Part shown: in pieces, positions 43,283 to 52,843 of the stretch
Layout: each line of letters begins with the position of its first letter
Numbering within the stretch: the first letter of the stretch is position 1
Assembly: GCA_017432285.1 (NCBI GenBank)
Contig: JAFRJM010000010.1
Coordinates: forward strand, 62,001-126,000
Source: Oscillospiraceae bacterium
GTDB taxonomy: Bacteria; Bacillota; Clostridia; Oscillospirales; Ruminococcaceae
Direction: 5' to 3'
DNA: 64,000 bases
Translations under genes and position numbers: made by a program
Notes under the pieces: model-generated
Database searches by the model: none
What the model saw: only the letters and a program-made list of their open reading frames with translations
Told to the model about the DNA's origin: nothing

Positions 43283-45174
43283 TATTTTTTCTCCCTTCCA
43301 ACCATCTTCTTAGGGATATGCTCTCCCTTTTTCTTTGAGTCCTTCCTGCCGTGCTTCTGTGCAGTTTTTCCTTTATCAGCTGGTTTGCCCTGATCCGCTT
43401 TTACAAGACACTTGGGTCCATTGCCTATAAGATCTGTTCTTCCTGCTCTTCTCAAAGCTTCCCTGACCTTCGCCGCATTCTCAGGGATACGATACTGCAT
43501 CAAAGCACGCTGCAATTCCTTCTCTCTGGGATCTTTAGCTATATAGATAGGTTTCATATTTCTTGGGTCAAGCCCCGTATAGAACATACAGGTGGACAAT
43601 GTCCCGGGAGTCGGATAGAAATCCTGCACCTGTTCAGGTGAATTGTGTGTATCCCTGAAAAACTCTGCCAGCTCTATTGCATCATCTAAAGTGCATCCCG
43701 GGTGTGACGAGATGAAATACGGAACAAGATACTGATCCATGTTGAACTTTCGGTTCATTCTTTCATATCTCGCCTTGAAACGCATAAACACCTCGTGTTT
43801 AGGTTTCCCCATCAATGCCAGGACATGATCCGCAACATGTTCGGGCGCAACCTTGAGTTGGCCGGAAACATGGTATCTTACAAGCTCTTCAAGGAAATCA
43901 TTTCCGTTCGTGTCCTGAAGGATGTAGTCGAATCTTATTCCGCTCCTGACGAAGACCTTTTTGATACCCGGAATTGCTCTCAATTTTCTGAGCAGAGCAA
44001 TATAATCCGTGTGGTCTGCTTCAAGATTCGGACAGGGATTCTGTCCCAGGCATTCTCTGTTGGGACATACACCTACTTTAAGCTGTTTCTGGCATGATGG
44101 ATGCCGGAAGTTCGCTGTAGGACCGCCAACATCATGGATATATCCCTTGAAATCCGGCATCTTAGTCAGTAGCTCAGCCTCCTTGATGAGGCTTTCGTGG
44201 CTCCTTGCGGATATCGTTCTTCCTTGATGGAATGTCAGTGCACAGAAGCTGCATCCGCCGAAACATCCTCTGCATGAAGCAAGAGAGAATTTTACTTCCG
44301 AGATGGATGGTACTCCACCCATCTTTTCATACATTGGATGATATGTTCTCTCATATGGGAGCTCATACACAGCATCCATCTCTTCAGTCGTCAAAGGAAG
44401 CTGGGACGGATTGACTACAACATAGCAGTCATCCTTAACATATCTCTCCGCGAGCATCTTTCCAGAAACAGCATCACAGTTCTGGTACTGTTTCATGAAA
44501 CTTCTTGCGTATTTCTTTTTGTCCTTACAAATATCCTCATATGACGGAAGAATGATTGCTCCCTCTGGGGGTTCCTGACCCGGTTTCTTCCATACTGTAC
44601 CGCGCACCCAGTTTATCTCACTGACAGGTGTACCGTCCCTAAGCGCATCTGCTATTTCAAGGTCGGATCTCTCCCCCATTCCCCAGCAAAGGATATCTGC
44701 CCCGCTATCCAGAAGAACAGAACGTTTTACAGAATCAGACCAGTAGTCATAATGACCCAGCCTGCGAAGGCTCGCTTCGAGCCCACCCGCAATTACAGGG
44801 ACATCAGGATACGATTCCTTTATCCTTCTGCTATATGCGGTAAGTGCGTAATCCGGTCTGCCTCCGTAAACACCGTTCGGAGCATACAGGTCTTCCTTAC
44901 GCTTTCTTTTGGCGACTGTATAGTTGTTGACCATGGAATCCATATTGCCGGAGTTGATGAAAAAACCGATCTTTGGTTTCCCGAAGATCTCCATGCAATG
45001 AGGATCCTTCATTTCCGGACGGGGAATGATACCGAGCTTATAACCGTTCTTTTCCAGAATATGTCCAATAACGGATATGCCAAAAGACGGATGATCTACA
45101 TAGGCATCTCCGGTAACGAGCACTATATCTGGTTCACACCCTAACTCTTTCAGTGTTACAGGAAAAAATGACAC
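43282..45174 (-). CDS. YgiQ family radical SAM protein
   Basis: A 630-residue radical SAM protein of unknown reaction (UPF0313). An N-terminal cobalamin-binding-like region (DIVLVTGDAYVDHPSFG) precedes the cluster motif CFGGCSFCAL near residue 305. A C-terminal extension rich in Lys/Gly ends the chain. Cys-rich insert CPNRECLGQNPCPN lies near residue 365. It lies 4 bases after dinB and is coupled to asnA. A second Fe-S cluster is possible from the insert. Confidence 0.9.
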   Translation of the reverse strand: MSFFPVTLKELGCEPDIVLVTGDAYVDHPSFGISVIGHILEKNGYKLGIIPRPEMKDPHCMEIFGKPKIGFFINSGNMDSMVNNYTVAKRKRKEDLYAPNGVYGGRPDYALTAYSRRIKESYPDVPVIAGGLEASLRRLGHYDYWSDSVKRSVLLDSGADILCWGMGERSDLEIADALRDGTPVSEINWVRGTVWKKPGQEPPEGAIILPSYEDICKDKKKYARSFMKQYQNCDAVSGKMLAERYVKDDCYVVVNPSQLPLTTEEMDAVYELPYERTYHPMYEKMGGVPSISEVKFSLASCRGCFGGCSFCALTFHQGRTISARSHESLIKEAELLTKMPDFKGYIHDVGGPTANFRHPSCQKQLKVGVCPNRECLGQNPCPNLEADHTDYIALLRKLRAIPGIKKVFVRSGIRFDYILQDTNGNDFLEELVRYHVSGQLKVAPEHVADHVLALMGKPKHEVFMRFKARYERMNRKFNMDQYLVPYFISSHPGCTLDDAIELAEFFRDTHNSPEQVQDFYPTPGTLSTCMFYTGLDPRNMKPIYIAKDPREKELQRALMQYRIPENAAKVREALRRAGRTDLIGNGPKCLVKADQGKPADKGKTAQKHGRKDSKKKGEHIPKKMVGREKK

Positions 45175-45177
45175 TCT

Positions 45178-46401
45178 TTAGCTCTCCCCTTTTCCGGTCT
45201 TTGTCTCCTTGGAAACACGGTTGATCCCAAAGGCAATGCTGCCTTTGCCTAATTTCTTCTGTATTGAAGTCACGGCGTCTTCTAGACGCTCAAGTTTTTC
45301 TCTTTCCTCCAACGACTCATCGCTGAACAATGACAGCTGCTGTCCTGCTTCGTCTTCATGGACCAAATCTGCGCACCCAACAGTTATAAGCCTTATCGGT
45401 ATTTCTCCAGTCCAGTTGTTCCGGATAAGTTCCATTGCTATTTCCGAGATCTCTTTGCGCAGATGTGTTGGAACCTGAAGGGCCTTCTGTCTAGAGATAG
45501 TGTGAAAATCCCTGTCTTTGATCTGTACTGATACGGTGTAGGCCAGCAATTTTTTCTCTCTCAGTCTGTACGCAACAGAATCCGCAAGGGCATTCACCCC
45601 GCCACGGATCTCATCCATTGTGGTCAGGTCTCTGGGGAAAGTGAATCCGTTGCTCACAGACTTTACTTCTCTTTCTTCATAGTAGGAGTGAACAGGCTCA
45701 TCATCAAGGCCATTAGCATAGTCCCACATATAGCCGCCATGTTTTCCGAACTGTGCTATAAGCTTCTCTCTGCTGTAAGTGGCAAGATCCCCGATAGTTC
45801 GTATCCCTATCCCGTCAAGTGACTGCGTTGTGCTTTTCCCTACAAAGAGCATGTCAGATACGGGCAGAGGCCATACGATCTCCTTCATCTTCTCTCGCGG
45901 AATGAATGTGGTGGCATCAGGCTTTTTCATATCGCTGCCAAGCTTTGCAAAACATTTATTGAAACTAGCTCCGACAGAGATAGTTATACCTATCTCTTCC
46001 TTTATTCTGGCTCTCAGTTCATCCGCGATCTCAACGAACTCACCATTAATATATCTTGTTGTCCCTGTAAGATCGATAAAGGATTCATCAACGCTGAAAG
46101 GCTCTACAAGATCTGTGTACTCAAGATAGATTTTATTGATGTCTTTGGAAAGACTGCTGTAAAAATTATGGTGTGGTCTGACAAAAACTACTTCTGGACA
46201 TTTCTTTCTCGCGAGATAGACAGTATCCGTCGTCTTTATCCCATACCTTTTTGCTTCAATGCTCGCTGCCAGCACGATTCCGTGTCTGCTGTCAGGATCA
46301 CCTGCAACTGCTACAGGTTTCCCCTTAAGTTCAGGCTGCATCAGAGTTTCTGCACTTGCAAAAAAACTGTTGCAGTCGCAGTGCAAAATTCCCCTGTCCA
46401 T
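45178..46401 (-). CDS. dinB: DNA polymerase IV (Y-family)
   Basis: Error-prone translesion polymerase. ILHCDCNSFFASAE is at the N-terminus with a catalytic Asp, PFSVDESFIDLT lies near residue 103 (catalytic Asp-Glu), and the helix-hairpin-helix region is DGIGIRTIGDLA. The little-finger domain follows. The C-terminus contains QQLSLF, a beta-clamp binding peptide. Length 407 is normal. It is the first gene of a five-gene minus-strand set. I do not see a clear LexA box upstream. Confidence 0.94.
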   Translation of the reverse strand: MDRGILHCDCNSFFASAETLMQPELKGKPVAVAGDPDSRHGIVLAASIEAKRYGIKTTDTVYLARKKCPEVVFVRPHHNFYSSLSKDINKIYLEYTDLVEPFSVDESFIDLTGTTRYINGEFVEIADELRARIKEEIGITISVGASFNKCFAKLGSDMKKPDATTFIPREKMKEIVWPLPVSDMLFVGKSTTQSLDGIGIRTIGDLATYSREKLIAQFGKHGGYMWDYANGLDDEPVHSYYEEREVKSVSNGFTFPRDLTTMDEIRGGVNALADSVAYRLREKKLLAYTVSVQIKDRDFHTISRQKALQVPTHLRKEISEIAMELIRNNWTGEIPIRLITVGCADLVHEDEAGQQLSLFSDESLEEREKLERLEDAVTSIQKKLGKGSIAFGINRVSKETKTGKGES

Positions 46402-46465
46402 GATGCCACCTCAATATCTCGCCTATTTCAAAAAAGTATATCTAATTACGTTATTATCGGTCAAG

Positions 46466-46496
46466 AAAAGGGACAGCCGAAGCTGTCCCTTTTTCG
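46466..46496 (-). terminator. Terminator of the ABC exporter operon
   Basis: Minus strand GGGACAGC-TTCG-GCTGTCCC with a stable TTCG tetraloop, flanked by A/T pairs and followed by TTTTC. Confidence 0.88.
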
Positions 46497-46509
46497 TGAC
46501 CATAGATAG

Positions 46510-48393
46510 TTATTCGAGTTCGAGAGCACCGGTATAGAGCTGATAGTATCTTCCCTTCTGGTCGATAAGCTCCTGATGCGTGCCACGCTCAATGATGTGG
46601 CCATGCTCGATTACCATAATAGCATTGGATCTCATAACTGTTGAGAGACGGTGAGCAATCGTAAATACCGTTCTTCCGTGCATGATCTGATCCATGCCCT
46701 GCTCGATGATCTTCTCTGTTCTCGTATCGATGGAGCTCGTAGCCTCATCAAGGACAAGGACAGGAGGAGATGCAACAGCCGTACGTGCTATGTTCAGCAA
46801 CTGACGCTGTCCCTGAGACAGGTTAGCTCCGTTTGCTGTAAGCTCTGTCTGATATCCGTGAGGAAGTCTTGTGATAAAGCTGTCGGCATTCGCCAGTTTT
46901 GCAGCTTCAATGCATTCTTCATCGGTTGCATCCAGACGGCCGTAACGGATATTATCCATAACTGTTCCGCTGAACAGGTTTGTATCCTGAAGGACCATAC
47001 CAATGGAGGATCTCAAAGAAGCCTTCTTGATGCGCTTGATATCAAATCCGTCGTATGTGATTGTTCCTTCCTGAATATCATAGAAGCGAGTGATAAGGTT
47101 GGTAATTGTCGTTTTTCCTGCGCCAGTCGATCCGACGAAAGCTATCTTCTGGCCGGGTTTAGCGTAAAAACTTATTCCGTCCAAAACCACCTTGCCCTCC
47201 ACATAGGAGAAGACAACATCGTTAAAACGGACATCTCCGCGTACTCTTGTAAGAGCATTGCCGTTCTCAGGATCTTTCCATGCCCATACATTCGTTCTGT
47301 GATCCACTTCATGAAGTGTGCCGTCCTCATCTTCCTCAGCGAAGACCAGAGCAACGTCGCCTTCATCAACTTCAGATTCAGACTCGATTAGCGTAAATAC
47401 ACGCTCTGCTCCTGCCAGAGCCATCATGATGTAGTTGAACATCTGGGACAGTCTGGATAGAGGTCCGGAGATCTGTCTTGCATAAAGCAGGAATGCAGCT
47501 ATGGTGCCAATTGTCTGAGTCCCGTTGATTATGAAGTATGAACCAACAACTGCTACCAGCGCATATGTGAAATAAGCCAGGTTTGCGTTGACAGGCATCA
47601 TGATGCTGCCATATGTTCCTGTATTGACGTCGCTCTTATAAAGTTCACCTACGATCTCACGGAACTCCGCTTTTGTGACGTCCTCATGCAGGAATGCCTT
47701 AACGACTTTCTGTCCTGCAAATATCTCCTCAATGTAACCGTTCAGGTTTGAGATGTTTCTCTGAAGATCCTTGAAGAACTGTCTGCCGTGAGAGCTGATG
47801 AAAATCGTCGAGTACAAGATAACACCCAGCATTCCCATACAGATAAGGGCAAGTCTCCAGTCTAGCACGAACATCATGACGATGATACCCGTCATCTGAA
47901 CGGCAGTATTGATAACTTGCGGGAAAGTATCCGCTACCAGCTGACGCATAGTATCAACGTCACTAGTGAAGAAAGTAATGATCTGACCATTGGTTCTGCT
48001 ATCATAGAACTGCATCGGCATTTCCTGCAGCTTGCGGAACAGATCATTTCTGAGATTGGAAAGGACACCGGTGGAAACATACATCATATGTCTGCGATAA
48101 ACATAACTCGCTAAAACACCGGTCAGGTAAATGAGTCCCATAAATCCGAGCATCAGAGCAAAACGAGCAAGGTTCACGTTTTTCTGCCCGATGAACGGAA
48201 CGACATAGTCATTAATGATAGGTTCGAAGAAATAGCTGGAAGCAACGTTTGTCAATGCGGTCAGGATAACTCCGATCACCACGATAACGAGACGTGTCTT
48301 GTATTGTCCCATATATTTGACAAGTTTCCAGATAGTACCTTTGATATCTTCCGGTCTAGCAGTACGGAGCTGACGATAATTTCTCTCTGCCAT
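46510..48393 (-). CDS. ABC exporter half-transporter, catalytic subunit of a heterodimer
   Basis: Six-helix type IV ABC exporter fused to an ATPase domain. Walker A is GSTGAGKTTI near residue 437, Q-loop VLQDTNLFSGTV, signature LSQGQRQLL, and Walker B VLVLDEATSSID with the catalytic Glu, plus the switch His in IAHRLSTV. A 50-residue acidic insert (EEDEDGTLHEVDHRTNVW region) lies between the membrane and ATPase domains. It starts at the stop of the partner gene. Together they resemble BmrCD/LmrCD multidrug exporters. Substrate unknown. Confidence 0.92.
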   Translation of the reverse strand: MAERNYRQLRTARPEDIKGTIWKLVKYMGQYKTRLVIVVIGVILTALTNVASSYFFEPIINDYVVPFIGQKNVNLARFALMLGFMGLIYLTGVLASYVYRRHMMYVSTGVLSNLRNDLFRKLQEMPMQFYDSRTNGQIITFFTSDVDTMRQLVADTFPQVINTAVQMTGIIVMMFVLDWRLALICMGMLGVILYSTIFISSHGRQFFKDLQRNISNLNGYIEEIFAGQKVVKAFLHEDVTKAEFREIVGELYKSDVNTGTYGSIMMPVNANLAYFTYALVAVVGSYFIINGTQTIGTIAAFLLYARQISGPLSRLSQMFNYIMMALAGAERVFTLIESESEVDEGDVALVFAEEDEDGTLHEVDHRTNVWAWKDPENGNALTRVRGDVRFNDVVFSYVEGKVVLDGISFYAKPGQKIAFVGSTGAGKTTITNLITRFYDIQEGTITYDGFDIKRIKKASLRSSIGMVLQDTNLFSGTVMDNIRYGRLDATDEECIEAAKLANADSFITRLPHGYQTELTANGANLSQGQRQLLNIARTAVASPPVLVLDEATSSIDTRTEKIIEQGMDQIMHGRTVFTIAHRLSTVMRSNAIMVIEHGHIIERGTHQELIDQKGRYYQLYTGALELE

Positions 48394-50159
48394 TATGCCT
48401 TCACCCCCTGCATCTGACTTGTATAGAGATCGCGGTATTCTTCACTGCTTTCCATGAGTTCATCATGTGTGCCGCGCTGTACGATCTCACCATTTTCCAT
48501 TACCAATATCTGATCGGCTTCCATAACTGAAGCGATTCGCTGTGCGATGATGATTGTCGTCATTCCTGCCAGCTTTTCCTTCAGCGCAAGCCTTATCCTG
48601 CGGTCAGTATCGGTATCTACAGCACTTGTGCTGTCGTCCATGATAATGATCTTCGGTTTCTTCATCAAAGCTCTGGCGATACACAGCCTCTGCTGCTGTC
48701 CACCGGAGACGTTGACGCCTCCCTGTTCGATCTTCGTATCATATCCGTCAGGGAACGATGTGATAAAGTCATCTGCCTGTGCGTACTTGCACGCTTCGAT
48801 GACCTCTTCTCTGGAAGCATCCATATTGCCCCATTTTACGTTCTCTTCAATAGATCCGGAGAACAGAATGTTCTTCTGAAGCACCATGGCTACTTCGCCT
48901 CTGAGGTTCTCCAGAGTGTAATCCTTGACGTTGTGTCCGCCTACGATGACTTCACCCTCAGTCACGTCATACAGACGCGGAATGAGGTTTACCAGTGTGG
49001 ATTTGGATGAACCGGTAGGTCCAATTATGCCTATAACCTGACCGGATTTGATCTCAAGGTCAACATTAGACAAGACGTACTTTTCTGCATCCTTACTGTA
49101 CTTGAAGTTCACATCCTTGAAAATGATGGATCCGTCTTCGAGTTTCACATTTGGATCTGCACCATCATCCGTGATATCGATCTCTTCGTCGATGATCGCA
49201 AGGACACGGGTTATAGATGCGTCAGCAAGGAACACCTGCATGATTCCGAAAGTGATGTTCAGCAATGAGAACAGAACGAGTTTGATGTATGTCAGATAGC
49301 TCATGAACTCGCCGACGGTCATCTCTTCGTTGATCATTGACTTGCCGCCAAACCATGAAACAGCGATCATGCACGCATACATGACGAACTGGAAGAAAGG
49401 CTCTGTTGTGATCAGAACGCTCTCTGCATGTCTCTGTGCATCCCTTACACCTGTAGCAGCACCATAGAATTTCTCGATCTCATAATCTCCGCGTACAAAT
49501 GTCTTAACAACACGGATGCCTATAAGGTTCTCTTCCAATGTGGCGTTCAGATTGTCGAACTTCTCCATCATGACCTGGAATCTCGGGTGCGCCAAATGAT
49601 GGGCGTAAAGCATTCCGCCAAACAGGATAGGTGCAGCAACGAGGAAAACAGTTGCCAGCTTCAGGTTAATAGTCGCAACCATGATGAAACTGAATATCAA
49701 CTGAACTGGTGAACGGACCATCATACGTGTAATCGTGATGAAAGCCATTCGGATCTGTCTCATATCAGTCGTCAGCCTTGTGACGAGTGAAGGGACAGTG
49801 AAGTGATCGATGTTGGCAAAGGAGAAATCCTGAATCTTGTCAAACAGAACAAGCCTGAGGTTCTTTACGAATCCGGCTGCTGCCTGAGCAGATACAAGAC
49901 CTGATCCGACACCGAAAAGCATTGCAATGACGGACATTCCCACCATTACACCGCCCATTTTTAAAACATATCCCAGATCGGGACCGGTAGCTCCGTTGAT
50001 CCCTTTGTCGATAATCATGCTCATCACACGAGGGATAGCAACATCGAAGAAAACTTCAACGACAACGAGAAGCGGAGCGATGATGGCATACTTCTTATAC
50101 TCTCGAAGATATCCCAGTAATCGCTTGATCTTCATCTTGATAAAGGGACTGTCTGACAC
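48393..50159 (-). CDS. ABC exporter half-transporter, degenerate-site subunit of a heterodimer
   Basis: Partner of the downstream half-transporter. Walker A reads GPTGSSKSTL (Ser for Ala/Gly), signature VSGGQQQRL. Walker B is followed by Asp rather than the catalytic Glu (IIIMDDSTSAVD), and the switch position is Gln in IIAQRIASV instead of His. These changes are the usual signs of the non-hydrolysing side in heterodimeric exporters. Length 588. First gene of the pair. A weak promoter (TTGACT-N17-TAAACT) lies upstream. Confidence 0.92.
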   Translation of the reverse strand: MSDSPFIKMKIKRLLGYLREYKKYAIIAPLLVVVEVFFDVAIPRVMSMIIDKGINGATGPDLGYVLKMGGVMVGMSVIAMLFGVGSGLVSAQAAAGFVKNLRLVLFDKIQDFSFANIDHFTVPSLVTRLTTDMRQIRMAFITITRMMVRSPVQLIFSFIMVATINLKLATVFLVAAPILFGGMLYAHHLAHPRFQVMMEKFDNLNATLEENLIGIRVVKTFVRGDYEIEKFYGAATGVRDAQRHAESVLITTEPFFQFVMYACMIAVSWFGGKSMINEEMTVGEFMSYLTYIKLVLFSLLNITFGIMQVFLADASITRVLAIIDEEIDITDDGADPNVKLEDGSIIFKDVNFKYSKDAEKYVLSNVDLEIKSGQVIGIIGPTGSSKSTLVNLIPRLYDVTEGEVIVGGHNVKDYTLENLRGEVAMVLQKNILFSGSIEENVKWGNMDASREEVIEACKYAQADDFITSFPDGYDTKIEQGGVNVSGGQQQRLCIARALMKKPKIIIMDDSTSAVDTDTDRRIRLALKEKLAGMTTIIIAQRIASVMEADQILVMENGEIVQRGTHDELMESSEEYRDLYTSQMQGVKA

Positions 50160-50194
50160 AGCCCCATCCTCCCACTTTTAACATATCTATATAT

Positions 50195-50223
50195 AGTTTA
50201 TAGAATAAAAAAAACTCAGTCAA
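50195..50223 (-). promoter_or_regulatory. Possible promoter of the exporter pair
   Basis: Minus strand: TTGACT (50218-50223), 17-base spacer, TAAACT (50195-50200), with a direct repeat of GTTAAG just upstream that might bind a regulator. Confidence 0.4.
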
Positions 50224-50257
50224 GTACTTAACATATCTTAACTATTGGAAAATTTTT

Positions 50258-50836
50258 CTATAATTTCAGTCCCATCTCTTTTCTAAGATCCTCCGATGAA
50301 TAGATAGAATTGAGATATTTCAAGGCCTGTCTCTGAGAAAGAGTTCTTGGAAGTCCGTGCGCGAGAAGAAATTCTTCTCGTCTTTGTCTGCTCCCCTCTC
50401 TTCCGGAAAAACCTGCTTCATACCACTCAGAGAATGAGACCTCTTTCCCGTCATCAGAACCTTGGTTTTCAGCAACTGCCATCAGGATATCTTCTATAGT
50501 TCTGTTATCTATCCCTTCGACTCCGAGTATCCCTGCAGCCCCCGGCTGTGTCTTCCGCTGCTCTTTTCCCTTAACTTCGGGAACATAAGCATGAACAACT
50601 TTTCCGCCCCTGGCTATTTCCGCAATAAAAGACCGAAGCTTTCCGCCTGCGGGATCGCTGTCGGTCAATATGATTATTCCTGTCGTTTCTGAGAACTTCT
50701 TTATAAGAGACTGCTTCTCTTCATCGTGAAAAAGATTGAATCCGCCCGCTTCAACTATAGGCGCATCAGTCACTTCAGAAAGTCTCATCCTGTCATACTT
50801 GCCTTCGACAATGATTGCCTGGTCAATGTGTATCAA
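50258..50836 (-). CDS. Toprim protein, RNase M5-like
   Basis: RNase M5 matures 5S rRNA. The Toprim motifs are IIVEGKYDRMRLSE (Glu) and IIILTDSDPAGGKLR (DxD). The RNase M5 family features GILGVEGIDNRTIEDIL and a C-terminal tail with paired Arg (REGSRQRREEFL) follow. Length 192 is close to the 186 of Bacillus RnmV. The usual neighbour ksgA is absent; here the gene overlaps the holA stop by 4 bases. A more general Toprim role is possible. Confidence 0.8.
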   Translation of the reverse strand: MIHIDQAIIVEGKYDRMRLSEVTDAPIVEAGGFNLFHDEEKQSLIKKFSETTGIIILTDSDPAGGKLRSFIAEIARGGKVVHAYVPEVKGKEQRKTQPGAAGILGVEGIDNRTIEDILMAVAENQGSDDGKEVSFSEWYEAGFSGREGSRQRREEFLLAHGLPRTLSQRQALKYLNSIYSSEDLRKEMGLKL

Positions 50837-51861
50837 ACGACTTCCCTCCCAGAAACGATCATTGTCAGTCGAACAAGTCCCTGTTCTAGAAGCGTTTGCT
50901 TATCTCCTGCATACTGCTTAAGTTTCCTATCTGTGTCATATAAGCAATCCAGTATGGCGGACATCTGCTTATCACTGTATCTAGTAACTTTGTCAAACGC
51001 TATCTGCAGAGCTCTGTCATTCTTTTTATACCCAAAGACTTCCTCTACTTCTTCTCTGGACTTCTTTTCTGCTACAGCTGCTTTTGCCCTTGCGATATTT
51101 ACAAATGATGAAGAGATCGCAGCAAGAACTCGATTCACGTCCTGCTCCTGCTCCAGCATCTCATACATGATGCTGACAGCTTCTTCTGTCCTACCTCTCT
51201 CCATAGCCCTGACAAAATCAAAGACGTTCTCTTCCGTTGTCTTAGGACACATTTTACGTACGATATCAGCAGTGATCTTGCCGTAATTGCTGGCTGCGGC
51301 GAGAACTTCCATCTGGCTTGCGATCTGCTGCAGATCCTCCCCATTCAGGCGGATGATTTCCTCTGTTGCACCATAATCTAAAGTGCAGCCCTGTCTTTTC
51401 GCTATGGCATCGATATATCTGACCAGATCGCCTCCGGTCTTTCTTGTGCACAGAACCATAGCTGCATCGTCAGCAAGTGAACAGAAAGCTTCCGCTGCCT
51501 TGGGAACTGAGAAACGCGGATCCTCGGATGACATCATCACTATCACAGTAAGTGTCCCGGGTAGTTCCTTAAGGAATTCTGTATAAAGCTTGCGCTTATC
51601 TTCTGTATATGCGGATGCTTTGAAGTTCTCAAGAATCAATGTCTTAGGTTCAAATGAAAACGTAGACAGGTGCTCTTCCACTTCCTCATCTGAGGCAGTC
51701 TGGAAATCCAGGGTAACGACTTCACCGCCAACATCTGATGCGATTAGATTTTTACAGGTCGCCAAAAGATAATCGTCATTTCCCGCAAGGAAATACAACT
51801 GTTTTCTTCCGTCCTGCTTAAGGGACTTCTTTATATTGGAATCAGTCAGTTTTATCGTCAT
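50833..51861 (-). CDS. holA: DNA polymerase III delta subunit
   Basis: Clamp-loader subunit that opens the sliding clamp. YFLAGNDDYLLATCKN is at the N-terminus (AAA+-like domain without a P-loop), then LILENFKAS, CTRKTGGDLVRYIDAIA and LNGEDLQQIASQMEVLA (the last two fit the delta middle domain). Length 342 is typical. No other replication genes adjoin it. The start has only a weak site (GGTATCCGG). Its stop overlaps the RNase M5-like start. Confidence 0.9.
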   Translation of the reverse strand: MTIKLTDSNIKKSLKQDGRKQLYFLAGNDDYLLATCKNLIASDVGGEVVTLDFQTASDEEVEEHLSTFSFEPKTLILENFKASAYTEDKRKLYTEFLKELPGTLTVIVMMSSEDPRFSVPKAAEAFCSLADDAAMVLCTRKTGGDLVRYIDAIAKRQGCTLDYGATEEIIRLNGEDLQQIASQMEVLAAASNYGKITADIVRKMCPKTTEENVFDFVRAMERGRTEEAVSIMYEMLEQEQDVNRVLAAISSSFVNIARAKAAVAEKKSREEVEEVFGYKKNDRALQIAFDKVTRYSDKQMSAILDCLYDTDRKLKQYAGDKQTLLEQGLVRLTMIVSGREVV

Positions 51862-51911
51862 CCGGATACCTCATACCGCCAAAAAGTATACTAAAACTGA
51901 ATTATGCGGTC

Positions 51912-51950
51912 AAGAAAACACGGCCAGAGGACTCCCCCCTGACCGTGTTT
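51912..51950 (-). terminator. Terminator of the zinc-ribbon/PQ-repeat gene
   Basis: AAACACGGTCAG / CTGGCCGTGTTT on the minus strand (one wobble), 11-base loop, then TTCTTG. Confidence 0.7.
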
Positions 51951-51963
51951 ATATATTCAATGA

Positions 51964-52584
51964 TTACTGCAAAAACTTCAGGTCACGTACAAACGCTGGC
52001 TCGATGGATTTGTTCTTGAGAACATTTACGAAGCAGACGATGTTGACGATGAACAGGATCAGCAGTGCGATAGCTCCGGCGATAGGAACGATGACGGTCC
52101 ATGCCAAAGCTGCTGTAAGCGCGCTCAGGATAGTAATCGTCAGATGAAGCTTCAATACCTGACGGATATGGAACTTCAGATAAGGGGAATCTTTATCTGC
52201 AACAAGGGCTATCAGAACACCGAACAGACTTGTGACATACATGAGAGCAGCAAACAGTTTATTATCTGCAAGATCTTTCGCTGTAAACTCTTTTGAATGA
52301 TCATATGCATTGTAGCGAACAACAGGTGCCGGCTGCTGAACAGGGATCTGATACTGCGGCTGCGCAGGCTGAGTATACTGGACCGGCTGTGTATACTGTG
52401 GCTGGACCGGCTGTGTATACTGTGGCTGTACGGGGATCTGAACCGGAATAGCTTCAGTGGTTGTTTCCTCTGCTATTGGTTCGCTTTTTGTAATAAAAGG
52501 CTGAACTGCAAATGTGGTTCCGCAGTTGGAGCAAAACAATGCGTTGTCATCCTGCTCTGTTCCGCATCTCGGACAAATTTTCAT
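51964..52584 (-). CDS. Zinc-ribbon membrane protein with Gln/Pro/Tyr repeat
   Basis: Order of parts: a zinc ribbon (CPRCGTEQ...CSNCGTTF, residues 4-24); an acidic linker; a low-complexity tract of repeated QPQYTQPV units (about residues 50-85); and a C-terminal region with three hydrophobic segments (about residues 110-190) and YLKFHIRQVLKLHLT, which resembles DUF4870-type membrane domains. TAGGAGG precedes the ATG. Its role is unknown. The repeat is a perfect 24-bp tandem at DNA level. It is a monocistronic gene divergent from hpf. Confidence 0.8.
   Translation of the reverse strand: MKICPRCGTEQDDNALFCSNCGTTFAVQPFITKSEPIAEETTTEAIPVQIPVQPQYTQPVQPQYTQPVQYTQPAQPQYQIPVQQPAPVVRYNAYDHSKEFTAKDLADNKLFAALMYVTSLFGVLIALVADKDSPYLKFHIRQVLKLHLTITILSALTAALAWTVIVPIAGAIALLILFIVNIVCFVNVLKNKSIEPAFVRDLKFLQ
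52366..52428. repeat. 24-bp tandem repeat inside the zinc-ribbon gene
   Basis: Two identical 24-bp units (52381-52404 and 52405-52428) encode QPQYTQPV on the minus strand. A partial diverged copy precedes them at about 52366-52380. Confidence 0.85.
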
Positions 52585-52623
52585 CTATTTTAACCTCCTA
52601 GATATAGTCTTAATTCCTGAAAC

Positions 52624-52652
52624 ATTATCCCACCGGGATTTTTCTTTTTCAA
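52624..52652 (-). promoter_or_regulatory. Promoter of the zinc-ribbon/PQ-repeat gene
   Basis: Minus strand: TTGAAA (52647-52652), 17-base spacer, GATAAT (52624-52629). The rest of the 260-base divergent gap to hpf is AT-rich, without other clear structure. Confidence 0.6.
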
Positions 52653-52843
52653 TAACGTTAATTTATTCTTAAATATTCCTTTGAAAAATCTAAAAACTCC
52701 CTATGTTAGATCTCTTTTTGTATTACTTTCCCGCTTATCTTAGTCATTATTAACAAAAATTGAGTATAAATTCTGTCGTGCTTGGCAGAGCAGAACAATG
52801 TACAATAGAGTTAGAGAAATTCTCTAAAGGGAGGTTCTTAAAA

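Noticed and set aside
46651..47391. 246-codon plus-strand frame opposite the ABC exporter
   Set aside because: It lies wholly within a well-supported ATPase gene and shows no protein family features.
52366..52428. Possible CRISPR or mobile repeat
   Set aside because: Only two perfect 24-bp units without spacers, in frame inside a gene and coding for a Pro/Gln repeat.
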